A DNA stretch of 64,000 nt from contig JAMJFO010000001.1 of assembly GCA_023544645.1 (NCBI GenBank), positions 1-64,000 of the forward strand, given 5' to 3'. Below are positions 9,608-18,391 of this stretch, one piece after another. Position 1 is the first letter of the stretch. The number at the start of each line of letters is the position of its first letter. Under the pieces are notes generated by a model. The model saw only the letters and a program-made list of their open reading frames with translations, searched no databases and was not told where the DNA came from. The DNA is from Desulfobulbaceae bacterium (lineage in GTDB: Bacteria; Desulfobacterota; Desulfobulbia; Desulfobulbales; Desulfobulbaceae). Position numbers and translations under genes: made by a program.

Positions 9608-10297
9608 ATGAATGAGAAAAACGGATATGAGCAAAAACCCCCTGAGGATTTTGTTTTGAAAGACTGTGCTCTCATTGCCATCGCCACCGGCAAAAGAGCA
9701 TTGACGCTGCGCGAATTACGCGACCTTCTGCTCACCGTCACTCCGGACAGTATTTATTATCACTTCTGGGGCGGACTGTTGCAGCCGCGTTTTGAAGAAC
9801 GGGAGTATAATAACGATTTCGCCGCCTGGGCCTGGTACAGCCTGCATGATGCAGTCCTGGCCGAGCGCCTTGCGGTTGTCGATCCCACGGAATCCTCAGA
9901 TCTCGAAGAGCTGCGCCAGCAAATTCTGGAAATAATCGAGGAACGGCTGGATGAAAGGGAAGCTCTGTCCTGGATAAGCTCAGACGTTTCCTTTGAATTC
10001 ATCCGATCCCAGATCGTTGTTTTTGATACCGGCAAAAGGGCAAAAACACCGGAGGAATTGACTGCAATCCTGCCGGACATCTCACCCAGCAGCATATTCT
10101 ATCACTTTATCGATTCGCGCCGACGGCTGGAGCATCACCGCGATGATTTCAGTTTCTGGCTGTCCTCTTTCGAGGAAAGGCATCAGGAACTCTGTGAAAA
10201 GCTCGTGGCTATTGATCCCTATTTTGATTCTCTGGCTCAACTCAAGAAGCAGCTGGTCGACCTGTTTGAAATCCATTCTCAGAAGGAGACGCCATGA
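9608..10297 (+). CDS. DUF5752 family protein with internal duplication
   Basis: A 229-residue soluble protein I recognise as DUF5752, a family of unknown function often found beside trehalose genes. It consists of two similar halves. The first has KDCALIAIATGKRALT, SIYYHFWG, NDFAAW and LAERLAVVDP; the second repeats the pattern as RSQIVVFDTGKRAKT, SIFYHFID, DDFSFW and CEKLVAIDP. There is no signal peptide or membrane segment. AAGGAG lies 6-11 bases before the ATG. It sits 14 bp after treY and overlaps treT by four bases (ATGA), so it is co-translated with the trehalose enzymes. A role as a regulator or partner of TreT or TreY is a guess from position only. Confidence 0.85.
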   Translation: MNEKNGYEQKPPEDFVLKDCALIAIATGKRALTLRELRDLLLTVTPDSIYYHFWGGLLQPRFEEREYNNDFAAWAWYSLHDAVLAERLAVVDPTESSDLEELRQQILEIIEERLDEREALSWISSDVSFEFIRSQIVVFDTGKRAKTPEELTAILPDISPSSIFYHFIDSRRRLEHHRDDFSFWLSSFEERHQELCEKLVAIDPYFDSLAQLKKQLVDLFEIHSQKETP

Positions 10298-11535
10298 CTA
10301 CTCTGCTTGATGCCTATAGTGAAACCAGCGGTCAGGGGGTAATCGACCACCTGCGGCAGCTGGCGGCGCCGCTGCGCGGGATGAAAATCCTGCATGTCAA
10401 TTCCACGCGTGTCGGGGGCGGAGTTGCCGAAATACTGGGAAAACTGGTGCCCCTCATGCAGGAATTGTCTATAGACGCTTCCTGGGAGGTCATCACCGGC
10501 AACGATGATTTTTATCAGTGCACCAAGGCAATGCACAATGCCCTGCAGGGAAGCCGTGCCAGGATCCCCCGGCATCTGCTCGACAACTACGAGCAGGTCA
10601 ACCGGGATAATGGTGAACAGCTGCGCGAAAAACTGGAAGCGGCTGATTTTGTCTTTATCCATGATCCCCAGCCTGCCCCTCTTCTGACATACTGCCCGGC
10701 GCGCCGGGGCAAATGGATTTGGCGCTGCCATATTGATGCCAGCCATCCTTATCGGCCGGTATGGAAATACCTTAAGCCTTTTATTGCCGACTACGATGCC
10801 TCTATTTTTTCACTGCCCAGGTTTGCTAAAACGCTTCCCCATCCTCAGTATATCATTCCGCCGAGTATTGATCCGCTGAGTGAAAAAAACATGGATCTGA
10901 CCAAGGAGGAAGTGTGGGGGGTCTATGGTGATTTTGATCTGGACCCGGAAAGGCCTCTGCTTCTGCAGGTGTCGCGATTCGACCGGTTCAAGGACCCCCT
11001 CGGGGTTATCCAGGCCTACCAGCTGGTGAAAAAATTTGTTCCCGGCCAACAGCTGGTGCTGGCAGGAGGTACCGCAACCGATGATCCCGAGGGAGAGGTT
11101 GTTTTGCAGGAAGTGAGGGACGCCGCGGCTGGTGATCCGGATATTCATATTCTGCTGCTACCCCCGGACGCACATAAAACCATTAACGCCCTGCAGCGGG
11201 CAGCAGACATTGTGCTGCAGAAATCGATCAAGGAAGGTTTCGGCCTCACTGTGACCGAGGCGATGTGGAAGGGTAAACCGGTCATCGGCGGCGATACCGG
11301 CGGCATTCAGCTCCAGGTGATCAATTTTAACACCGGTTTTCGCGTAAACACCCCGGAAGGCGCAGCACTGCGCATCCGTTATCTGCTCCACCAGCCGGCA
11401 AAAATGCGCGAGATGGGCAACAAGGCCAGGGAATTTGTCCGGGATAATTTTCTGCTCACCCGACATTTGCGGGAATACCTTACCCTGATATTGAGCCTCC
11501 ACTATGGCAGTGAGGACCGGATCGAACTGAACTGA
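10294..11535 (+). CDS. treT: Trehalose synthase TreT (GT4 glycosyltransferase)
   Basis: A 413-residue GT-B glycosyltransferase resembling the TreT trehalose glycosyltransferring synthases, which make trehalose reversibly from NDP-glucose and glucose. Diagnostic stretches are LHVNSTRVGGGVAEIL near residue 32, FIHDPQPAPL, WRCHIDASHP, LLQVSRFDRFKDPLGVI, and the GT4 E-x7-E signature in KEGFGLTVTEAMW near residue 312. The AAGGAG site is well placed. The gene gives the operon a second, independent route to trehalose beside TreY/TreZ. Its start overlaps the DUF5752 stop. Assignment as TreT rather than another GT4 rests on overall motif pattern and operon context. Confidence 0.88.
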   Translation: MTTLLDAYSETSGQGVIDHLRQLAAPLRGMKILHVNSTRVGGGVAEILGKLVPLMQELSIDASWEVITGNDDFYQCTKAMHNALQGSRARIPRHLLDNYEQVNRDNGEQLREKLEAADFVFIHDPQPAPLLTYCPARRGKWIWRCHIDASHPYRPVWKYLKPFIADYDASIFSLPRFAKTLPHPQYIIPPSIDPLSEKNMDLTKEEVWGVYGDFDLDPERPLLLQVSRFDRFKDPLGVIQAYQLVKKFVPGQQLVLAGGTATDDPEGEVVLQEVRDAAAGDPDIHILLLPPDAHKTINALQRAADIVLQKSIKEGFGLTVTEAMWKGKPVIGGDTGGIQLQVINFNTGFRVNTPEGAALRIRYLLHQPAKMREMGNKAREFVRDNFLLTRHLREYLTLILSLHYGSEDRIELN

Positions 11536-11540
11536 AGTAA

Positions 11541-13169
11541 ATGGTCAACAGATTAACCGGGAAGAAACATGGCCGAGTCGTGAAGTGGCGCATCAGGGAC
11601 ATCATTGATCTTGAATATTTCCTGCACCAGGATGGGATTACCTGTTCCGGTGATAACCAGGAGGAGCTGCATGCGCGGGACCGCGATATTTTCCTCAAAG
11701 ATGTGCAACCCGCTGCCGGCGGTGACAAAAATCCTGACCGGCAATTCACGCTCATGACCTGGCTGAATCGCAGGCGGGAAGAGGACGCTTCTGAAGCGGC
11801 TGTCCTTCCCGGCGCGGGCGTGGAAAGTCTGTACGGTTCGTTGCGTGTTGTTTTTTTCGGCGCCGGTCTGGTGCTCGGAGGAATTGCCGGGGCCTCTTTT
11901 TTGACTTACACCGGTGACAGCCCGGTAAACGTGTTTGTCTATCTTGCTGTTTTTGTTTTTTCTCAACTGCTTCTGCTCTTTTTTCTGCTGGCGCTCTTCC
12001 TCTACCGGTTCTCCCGAAGATCCTTGCTCTCCTCTTCCATTCTGTACATCCTGATCAGCAGGTTCATGCTCAGGATACTCCGCTCGGCGAGGAATCATCT
12101 GGCCAAAAGAATGTCGGCGGCCCGGCGCAGCCAGGCTGAATTCACCTTTGGCGCCATTGCCGGTAAAACACGTGCTTATGGTATTCTTTTTTTTCTGCCG
12201 GTTTTTATCATGACCCAGCTGTTTGCCATCGGATTTAACCTGGGCCTGCTGACTGCAACCCTGTTCAAGGTCATCACCACCGATATCGCTTTTGGCTGGC
12301 AGTCCACCATCCAGCTGAGTTCCGCGGCAGTGCATGCTCTGGCCCGGAACATAGCCCTGCCATGGTCCTGGGCCGTGCAGGGAGATGCGGCCTTTCCGTC
12401 TCTGGCGCAGATTGAAGGCAGCCGCATCATCTTGAAAGAGGGAATCTATCACCTGTCCACTCCGGACCTGGTCTCCTGGTGGCCTTTTCTCTGTTTTGCC
12501 GTGGCAATGTATGGGTTGCTGCCCCGGTTTTTTCTGTTTCTGGCAGGAGCAGCACTCCAGCGAAAATTACTCGGTTCGCTTGATTTCAGACAGGGGATTT
12601 ATGAACAACTGCTGCTGCGTATGACCACCCCCCTGGTGAGCACCCGCGGCCGCGGAGTTGATGATGCCCGACCGCGGGACCGGGAAACGGCCCCAATGCA
12701 TCAGGGATCCGGTCGTTCGGCCGGGGAGGGGAGAAGCGGGGCCAGGAAACTGCTGGTCATGATCCCGGATGAGATCTATGATTTCTGTCCACGGCAGGAA
12801 ATTGAGTCGGTGGTGAACAGCGGGGCCGTATATGACATCCGGGAAATCCTGCGCATTAACCAGGACTATGCCTCAGACAGGGAATTGTTCGCAACGCTGA
12901 GGAACATGGACCGGATGAAGGAATCAGATATCCTCGTCATCCAGGAGGGCTGGCAGCCGCCCATAATGGAATATATCGATTTTATCAGGCAGGTGCGCAA
13001 GGCCGTTGGCGACGTTCCCTGCATCAGGATCGGATTGATCGGCAAGCCGGGCGACGACACTGTTTTTACCCCGGTTAAAGAGGAAAACCGGAAAATATGG
13101 GCACAGAAAATTACCGCTATGGGTGATCCGTGCATTTATTCGGAAGGGTTAGTGAGCCATGCGTCCTGA
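11541..13169 (+). CDS. DUF2868 membrane protein, partner of a DUF3482 GTPase
   Basis: A 542-residue integral membrane protein I assign to DUF2868. The N-terminal ~95 residues are soluble and charged. Membrane segments follow at about 98-160, 213-250 and 312-345, then a C-terminal soluble region (about 400-542) with KLLVMIPDEIYDFCP and LVIQEGWQPP. It starts 5 bp after treT and its 3' end overlaps the DUF3482 gene by 11 bp. DUF2868 and DUF3482 genes normally occur as a pair, and their function is unknown. The tight spacing puts them in the trehalose operon here, which hints at an osmotic or membrane-stress link, but that is inference. Confidence 0.82.
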   Translation: MVNRLTGKKHGRVVKWRIRDIIDLEYFLHQDGITCSGDNQEELHARDRDIFLKDVQPAAGGDKNPDRQFTLMTWLNRRREEDASEAAVLPGAGVESLYGSLRVVFFGAGLVLGGIAGASFLTYTGDSPVNVFVYLAVFVFSQLLLLFFLLALFLYRFSRRSLLSSSILYILISRFMLRILRSARNHLAKRMSAARRSQAEFTFGAIAGKTRAYGILFFLPVFIMTQLFAIGFNLGLLTATLFKVITTDIAFGWQSTIQLSSAAVHALARNIALPWSWAVQGDAAFPSLAQIEGSRIILKEGIYHLSTPDLVSWWPFLCFAVAMYGLLPRFFLFLAGAALQRKLLGSLDFRQGIYEQLLLRMTTPLVSTRGRGVDDARPRDRETAPMHQGSGRSAGEGRSGARKLLVMIPDEIYDFCPRQEIESVVNSGAVYDIREILRINQDYASDRELFATLRNMDRMKESDILVIQEGWQPPIMEYIDFIRQVRKAVGDVPCIRIGLIGKPGDDTVFTPVKEENRKIWAQKITAMGDPCIYSEGLVSHAS

Positions 13170-14583
13170 CGGTGTCCCGGAGTTTGCCATTGTCGGGCAT
13201 CCCAATGAGGGGAAATCTTCCGTGCTCTCGACCCTGGCCGAGGATGACAGTGTGCGGATAAGCGCCATCCCCGGCGAGACCGTTGTCTGTCAGCCCTTTC
13301 CCGTGGTTGTCGACGGCAGAGAGATCATCCGGTTCATCGATACCCCGGGGTTCCAGCACCCCCGGGAAATTCTGCATCAGCTCCAGAATCTGCAGGGGAC
13401 AACGGACGACATCATTGGCGCATTCAGGGAAAACAATGCTGATAAGCAGGAGTTCGGGCAGGACGTGGAACTCCTGCTGCCCCTCACCCGGGGCGCCGGC
13501 ATTATTTATGTGGTCGACGGCTCCCGGCCGGTGCGGGGGGTTGACCGCGCCGAGATGGAAATTCTCCGGCTCACCGGCCTTCCAAGGATGGCCATCCTGA
13601 ACAGCAAGGAGGACTCAACTGATTTCCTTGATCAGTGGAAGGAGGAGTTCCGCAAAACATTCAACGTCTTCCGGGTGTTCAACGCGCACCGGGCAACCTA
13701 TGCGGAGCGCATAGCCCTGCTTGAGGCGCTGAAGCATATCGACCAGGACTGGCAGAAAACGCTTGATACGGTTATCGCAGCATTCACCAGCGACTGGGCC
13801 CAGCGCAACCGCTCCAGCGCCGCGATCATTACCGGGATGCTGGCAGAATGCCTCTCCTATACCATTGTCAGAAATATTTCGGATGGAGCTGATGAAGAAA
13901 GCATAAAAGCTGATATGCGGATGCGGTACGAGAAAAATATCCGGAAGATCGAGTCCCGGGCGCATCAGCAGATCAGAAGTCTCTTTAAGCATAATATCTT
14001 TAACTACGATCTGCCTGCCCAGTCCATCCTGCATGAAGATCTGTTCAGCGAGAGTACATGGAAATTTCTCGGTCTGACCCGCAACCAGCAGATTGCCGCC
14101 GCAGGGCTCGGCGGGGCTGGAATCGCTGCCGCCCTGGACGCGGCAACCCTGGGAGCCAGTTTCGGAGTGTTTGCCGCCCTGGGCGGAATTGCCGGCGCGG
14201 GGTGGGCGGCATGGAGCAGTAAGGACCTGGCCCGGACCAGGATCCTGGGCATGCCCCTAGGAGGCAGGGAACTGCAGATCGGTCCGGTCAGGAACATCCA
14301 GTTCCTCTATATTCTGCTGGACCGCAGCCTTATTTATTATTCCCACATCATCAACTGGGCCCACGGCCGCCGGGACTATGATGCCGGCAGATCGAAGCGG
14401 GACAGGGACTCCGCCCGAGTCGGCTATACAGCACAGTGGAACTCCGGAGCCCGGGATGCCTGTAGTGCTTTTTTCAAGGAGGCAACCGGTGGTGAAAGCA
14501 GTGGGGGGACGGACGCTGAACGGCAGTTGAAGCAGATACTTGTTGATCAGCTGCAGGCCATTTCCAATAGCGAACACGAGTGA
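13159..14583 (+). CDS. DUF3482 GTPase
   Basis: A 474-residue GTPase. The N-terminal TRAFAC-type G domain shows G1 GHPNEGKSS (residues 13-21), G3 DTPG (61-64) and a degenerate G4 (ILNSKED, about 151-157, where NKxD would be expected). The C-terminal half matches the DUF3482 region and contains a glycine/alanine-rich hydrophobic hairpin near residues 313-355 (AAGLGGAGIAAALDAATLGA), which may insert into or attach to the membrane. It is translationally coupled to the DUF2868 protein by an 11-bp overlap, so the two probably form a GTP-dependent membrane complex. The physiological role is not known to me. Confidence 0.85.
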   Translation: MRPDGVPEFAIVGHPNEGKSSVLSTLAEDDSVRISAIPGETVVCQPFPVVVDGREIIRFIDTPGFQHPREILHQLQNLQGTTDDIIGAFRENNADKQEFGQDVELLLPLTRGAGIIYVVDGSRPVRGVDRAEMEILRLTGLPRMAILNSKEDSTDFLDQWKEEFRKTFNVFRVFNAHRATYAERIALLEALKHIDQDWQKTLDTVIAAFTSDWAQRNRSSAAIITGMLAECLSYTIVRNISDGADEESIKADMRMRYEKNIRKIESRAHQQIRSLFKHNIFNYDLPAQSILHEDLFSESTWKFLGLTRNQQIAAAGLGGAGIAAALDAATLGASFGVFAALGGIAGAGWAAWSSKDLARTRILGMPLGGRELQIGPVRNIQFLYILLDRSLIYYSHIINWAHGRRDYDAGRSKRDRDSARVGYTAQWNSGARDACSAFFKEATGGESSGGTDAERQLKQILVDQLQAISNSEHE

Positions 14584-14652
14584 ATCTGTCATAATTGAAA
14601 TATGGATGAAACCCTGCCCTGGTGAGGTATCGCTTTGAAGGGAGGGAGGTCT

Positions 14653-14895
14653 TTGACGGAATATATCCGGGTTGTCTGCCATGCGGGATACCGGGCCGAT
14701 GAGTCGCCGGTCCGTTTTTTTCTCGGAGAGAGAAAGATCGAAGTGGAAGTTATCGTCGACAGGTGGACCGGGCAGGATCACCGGTATTTCAAGGTGAGAG
14801 GCGATGATGGAGGAATATACATCATCCGCCAGGATATCATTGCCGACAGCTGGGAGCTGACGTTTTTTGACCGGCTGGATGATCCGGAGAAATGA
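14653..14895 (+). CDS. Small conserved-looking hypothetical protein
   Basis: An 80-residue soluble protein with short beta-strand-like patterns (VRFFLGERKIEVEVIVDRW, then DHRYFKVRGDDGGIYIIRQD) ending in WELTFFDRLDDPEK. I do not recognise a named domain with certainty; it reads like a small beta-rich protein. I chose TTG at 14653 because a GGAGGGAGG ribosome site lies just upstream; an in-frame TTG at 14635 would overlap that site. It lies 69 bp after the DUF3482 gene and 9 bp before the hydrolase gene, on the same strand, so it is probably the penultimate gene of the operon. Confidence 0.65.
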   Translation: MTEYIRVVCHAGYRADESPVRFFLGERKIEVEVIVDRWTGQDHRYFKVRGDDGGIYIIRQDIIADSWELTFFDRLDDPEK

Positions 14896-14904
14896 GTTAA
14901 TGGG

Positions 14905-15756
14905 ATGCGGTGGCTCATGATGAAGGGAACCAACGGCAGGGTCGGCACTTTCTCCCGCTTTTTTCTCTGGGGCTTCATCCTGCCTGCACTCGTCGGCTGG
15001 GGTTGTATGAAACAGATCCCCTATCAGGACGATCAACTCGCCTCGTTTTTAACCCGCGGTGAAAATGTCCTGCTCCCGTTCACAACCGAAAAAGGAAAAC
15101 AGGCGGCATTCTATGTTCCTCCCCTGGAACATCCTGAGGCGCCCCCTGGTAGGATCGTCATACTGTATCCGGGGATCTATTCGGTGGCCTTGGACTGGCT
15201 GAAATTCATCAGGCTGGAGGACGATCCCCGGACAGGATACCTTCTCGTCGATTATCCGGGCAGAGGCCTTTGCGAGGGGAGGATGCGGCCGGATGAAAAT
15301 TACCTGAACGCCGAGGCCGCGCTTGCAGGCCTGGCACAACACTTCGGGATTGATTCGATCCGGGCGGAAATGTCCCTGCTGGGGCACTCGTTCGGTAGCG
15401 GCGCTGCCCTGCAGTTCGCGCTCCGGCACGATGTCAGGAGAATCGTGCTGGTGGCGCCCTTCAACACCCTGGACCGGGCGGTTGCCCTCAGATCAAGAGT
15501 GCTGGCCTTCATCTTGTTTTCGCAAATAGACAACGTGGAGAAGGTCAGGTCATTGCTGGCAAAACCCTCGCCGCCGGAAATAACGATCATTCACGGAACA
15601 CGGGATACTGTACTGCCGGTCACCATGGGCCGGGAACTGGCAGCGGTCGATCCGGAGAATATCCTTTTCCATGAAATAGAGGATGGCGGGCATGTGGGGA
15701 TCCTTACTTCGCAGCGCGACCTGATTTTTAAAGCCGTTCTCGGCAAAGGCGATTGA
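14905..15756 (+). CDS. Membrane-anchored or exported alpha/beta hydrolase
   Basis: A 283-residue serine hydrolase. The N-terminus is hydrophobic (FSRFFLWGFILPALVGWGC, about residues 17-35) and ends in Cys. That would make a lipoprotein, although GWGC is a poor lipobox. The catalytic triad is visible: Ser in LLGHSFGSGAAL, Asp in IIHGTRDTVLP and His in EDGGHVGIL. DYPGRGLCEG resembles the oxyanion region of BAAT/lysophospholipase-like hydrolases. The substrate is unknown. ATGs at 14917 and 14920 are alternative starts. It ends the long plus-strand operon; the next gene is convergent. Confidence 0.8.
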   Translation: MRWLMMKGTNGRVGTFSRFFLWGFILPALVGWGCMKQIPYQDDQLASFLTRGENVLLPFTTEKGKQAAFYVPPLEHPEAPPGRIVILYPGIYSVALDWLKFIRLEDDPRTGYLLVDYPGRGLCEGRMRPDENYLNAEAALAGLAQHFGIDSIRAEMSLLGHSFGSGAALQFALRHDVRRIVLVAPFNTLDRAVALRSRVLAFILFSQIDNVEKVRSLLAKPSPPEITIIHGTRDTVLPVTMGRELAAVDPENILFHEIEDGGHVGILTSQRDLIFKAVLGKGD

Positions 15757-15817
15757 ACGGCAAGGCGTCATGCGGCTCGATTTTTTACGGACCTGTTTTT
15801 TACCGATATTGCTTGTT

Positions 15818-15970
15818 TCAAAACAAAGTGTAAATAAACGGCGCCACGGCTGAACCCTGCGAGAGGACAATCAGCGTGCCCAGCAGCAGCATGACCAGAA
15901 TGATCGGTGCCAGCCAGAATTTTTTGCGGGCTTTCATGAAGCCCCAGAGGTCCTGCAGGAAATCAATCAT
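15818..15970 (-). CDS. DUF5989 / SxtK-like 50-residue membrane protein
   Basis: A 50-residue protein, read directly from the minus strand. It opens MIDFLQDLWGFMKARKKFW, continues as one membrane helix (LAPIILVMLLLGTLIVL, about 20-36) and ends SAVAPFIYTLF. This is the typical DUF5989 pattern. Its ATG overlaps the stop of the SxtJ-like gene by one base, giving translational coupling. Together with the SxtJ-like protein and carbamoyltransferase upstream it reproduces the order sxtI-sxtJ-sxtK of saxitoxin clusters. In non-toxic bacteria the function of this trio is not established. Confidence 0.8.
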   Translation of the reverse strand: MIDFLQDLWGFMKARKKFWLAPIILVMLLLGTLIVLSQGSAVAPFIYTLF

Positions 15971-16377
15971 CAGTACGGTTTCTCCACGTGTTTTTTGTCA
16001 GGTGCGGAACTGGTTACGCGGTAACTTTGCGGCTTCCCGGTTATTGACCGCGCCATCGGATCGTTGCCGAACAGGCGCATGACCGCCCCGACGGGCAGGA
16101 AGATAAAGTAAAACATTACCGTTAATATAATCCGGGTATTTACCCATCCCAGGCAAAAGCCCATGGTCATCCAGACCCGGTAGAGGGGATTGAGGCTCAT
16201 CGGTACAGTCAGGGCCCACACTGTCAGAATAGCCCCGGCTATCCAGGGCCATGCGGGGAACTCGCGATTAAAAAGCCAGGGCAGAAGCAGGCCGAAAAAT
16301 ACCGGGGTCAATCCGCCGGTGATCAATCCGAAATTCCGCAGTTCTTTTTTGTCCGGGTTTTTGTTTATACTCTGCAT
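15970..16377 (-). CDS. SxtJ-family membrane protein
   Basis: A 135-residue membrane protein with about three hydrophobic segments: GLITGGLTPVFFGLLLPWLF (~17-36), PWIAGAILTVWALTVPMSL (~43-61), and a longer stretch around residues 70-102 (GFCLGWVNTRIILTVMFYF and FLPVGAVMRLFG). The features LNPLYRVWM and NDPMARS fit the SxtJ family. It begins 18 bp after the carbamoyltransferase gene and overlaps the DUF5989 gene by one base. It may hold the carbamoyltransferase at the membrane or move its product, but no catalytic motif is visible. Confidence 0.8.
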   Translation of the reverse strand: MQSINKNPDKKELRNFGLITGGLTPVFFGLLLPWLFNREFPAWPWIAGAILTVWALTVPMSLNPLYRVWMTMGFCLGWVNTRIILTVMFYFIFLPVGAVMRLFGNDPMARSITGKPQSYRVTSSAPDKKHVEKPY

Positions 16378-16395
16378 GGTTCAGCCCCTTTCCGG

Positions 16396-18240
16396 TCAAT
16401 CAAGTGCAAATTCCCGCTGCCATGAGTCATCGCGTTCAATCTTCGGCTGATCGTTCTTGGCAAGCAGAATGTTCTCCATAACAAGATAATCCATCTCCGT
16501 ACGCATGAAACAGCGGTAGGCGTCCTCAGGAGTGCAGACGATGGGTTCGCCCCGGACATTGAAGGAGGTATTGATCAATACCGGGCAGCCGGTAATTTTG
16601 TCAAATTCGTCGGCCAGACGGTAGAACCGGGGGTTGGTCTGCCGGTGGATGGTCTGGAGCCGGGCTGAATAATCAACATGGGTGACTGCGGGTATCCGGG
16701 AACGCGGAATCCTCAGTTTGTCCAGGCCGAACAGATCCGCTCCATCGTCACTTTCAATGCGTTTGTCCGGCTGCACGGGAGCAACAAGGAGCATATAGGG
16801 GCTCTCGCGGTCAATGGCGAACCAGTCGCCGACTTTGTCGGCCTTGACTGCCGGAGCAAAGGGACGGAATGATTCCCGGTACTTAATCTTCAGGTTCATC
16901 TGGGACTGCATTCCGGTATTGCGCGGATCTCCGATGATCGACCTCCCCCCCAGGGCCCGGGGGCCGAACTCCATCCGGCCATTGAACCAGCCCACCACAT
17001 TGCCCTGGGCGATCAGCGCTGCCAGCTCAGGCAGGAGTTGTGAGTCTTTATGGCAGGTGAAGACCGCTCCGGCACTTTCAAGATAATCCTTGATCTCCTC
17101 GTTGGAAAAACCCGGTCCCAGGTAGGATCCCCGCATACTGTCCCCACTGCCGTCTGCAATGCGGGGTTGGTCAAGGTATTGGTGCCAGATTGCCAGGGCT
17201 GCTCCCAGGGCGCCGCCGGCATCACCCGCGGCTGGCTGGATCCAGATGTTGTTAAAATCGCATTCGCGGACAATACGGCCGTTGGCTACGCAGTTCAGGG
17301 CAACCCCGCCGGCTAGGCAGAGATTGTCAACCTGTTGCTCCCGTTTGATCGTTCTCGCCAGGCGCAGAATGATTTCCTCGGCTACCATCTGGATTGAGCG
17401 GGCGATATCCATCTCTTTCCGGGTCAGTCCGGATTCCGGCCTTCGGGGCGGCCCGCCGAATAATTTGTGGAATTTCCCGCCGGTCATGGTCAGGCCCGTC
17501 GCATAGTTGAAATAGCTCATATCCAGGTGAAAGGTGCCGTCCTCCTTGAGATCAAGCAGGTTGTCCAGGATGAGGTCAACGTATTTTGGCTCACCATAGG
17601 GGGCCAGTCCCATGAGCTTGTATTCGCCGGAATTAACTTTGAAGCCGGTGTAATAGGTGAACGCTGAGTAAAGAAGTCCGAGGCTGTGGGGAAAGTCAAT
17701 CTCCCACAGGGGTTTGAGCCGGTTTTCCCTGCCGTGCCAGACCGAACTGGTTGCCCATTCGCCGACTCCGTCCAGGCAGAGCACCGCTGCTTCGGTAAAA
17801 GGGCTGGGATAAAAGGCGGATGCGGCATGGGACTCGTGATGGGCGGTAAACAGAAGCGGAGGCAGCTCTGTGGTCCTCATATTACCCAGGGCTGCCAGTT
17901 CCCGGCGAAGGGTGGTTTTCAGGAAAAGCTTGTCCTTGAGCCAGACGGGCATGGCTGCGATAAAGGAACGCAATCCCCTGGGCGCGTAACTGAGGTAGGT
18001 CTCCAGCAGCCGTTCAAACTTGATCAGGGGTTTGTCGTAGAAGACAATGTGGTCCAGGTCACGAAGCCTGATTCCTGCCTGGGCGAGGCAGGAGGTAATG
18101 GCATGGGCGGGAAAGACGGCGTCGTGCTTTTTGCGGGTGAACCGTTCTTCCTGGCAGGCGGCAACAATAATCCCGTCCCGGACCAGCGCAGCGGCGCTGT
18201 CATGGTAATAAGCTGATATTCCAAGAATATTAACGGCCAT
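16396..18240 (-). CDS. Carbamoyltransferase (NodU/CmcH/SxtI family)
   Basis: A 614-residue O-carbamoyltransferase, which transfers carbamoyl from carbamoyl phosphate (through carbamoyl-AMP) to a hydroxyl group. The N-terminal Kae1/YrdC-like domain has ILGISAYYHDSAAALV, EERFTRKKHD and HHESHAASAFYPSPF; CLAGGVALNCVANG lies near residue 305. The C-terminal domain has FNGRMEFGPRALGGRSI and INTSFNVRGEPIVCTPEDA. Length is normal. The acceptor is unknown. Immediately downstream genes encode SxtJ-like and DUF5989 proteins. The gene lies 151 bp after a hisHF fusion on the same strand. No peptide- or polyketide-synthase or other toxin gene is present nearby, so a small polar or cell-envelope acceptor is as likely as a secondary metabolite. 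Confidence 0.92.
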   Translation of the reverse strand: MAVNILGISAYYHDSAAALVRDGIIVAACQEERFTRKKHDAVFPAHAITSCLAQAGIRLRDLDHIVFYDKPLIKFERLLETYLSYAPRGLRSFIAAMPVWLKDKLFLKTTLRRELAALGNMRTTELPPLLFTAHHESHAASAFYPSPFTEAAVLCLDGVGEWATSSVWHGRENRLKPLWEIDFPHSLGLLYSAFTYYTGFKVNSGEYKLMGLAPYGEPKYVDLILDNLLDLKEDGTFHLDMSYFNYATGLTMTGGKFHKLFGGPPRRPESGLTRKEMDIARSIQMVAEEIILRLARTIKREQQVDNLCLAGGVALNCVANGRIVRECDFNNIWIQPAAGDAGGALGAALAIWHQYLDQPRIADGSGDSMRGSYLGPGFSNEEIKDYLESAGAVFTCHKDSQLLPELAALIAQGNVVGWFNGRMEFGPRALGGRSIIGDPRNTGMQSQMNLKIKYRESFRPFAPAVKADKVGDWFAIDRESPYMLLVAPVQPDKRIESDDGADLFGLDKLRIPRSRIPAVTHVDYSARLQTIHRQTNPRFYRLADEFDKITGCPVLINTSFNVRGEPIVCTPEDAYRCFMRTEMDYLVMENILLAKNDQPKIERDDSWQREFALD

Positions 18241-18391
18241 TGACGGATGCGCTTATGAAAGGGCAAAACCCCGGTCGGCATGGATATTTGGCAAGGCTGT
18301 CACCACTGCGTAAAAATTGCACAAAATGGATAATTATAACGGAATTTGCGATAAAAGCATTAATTTTGGGGCAACGGCTGGAAGAAAAAAT

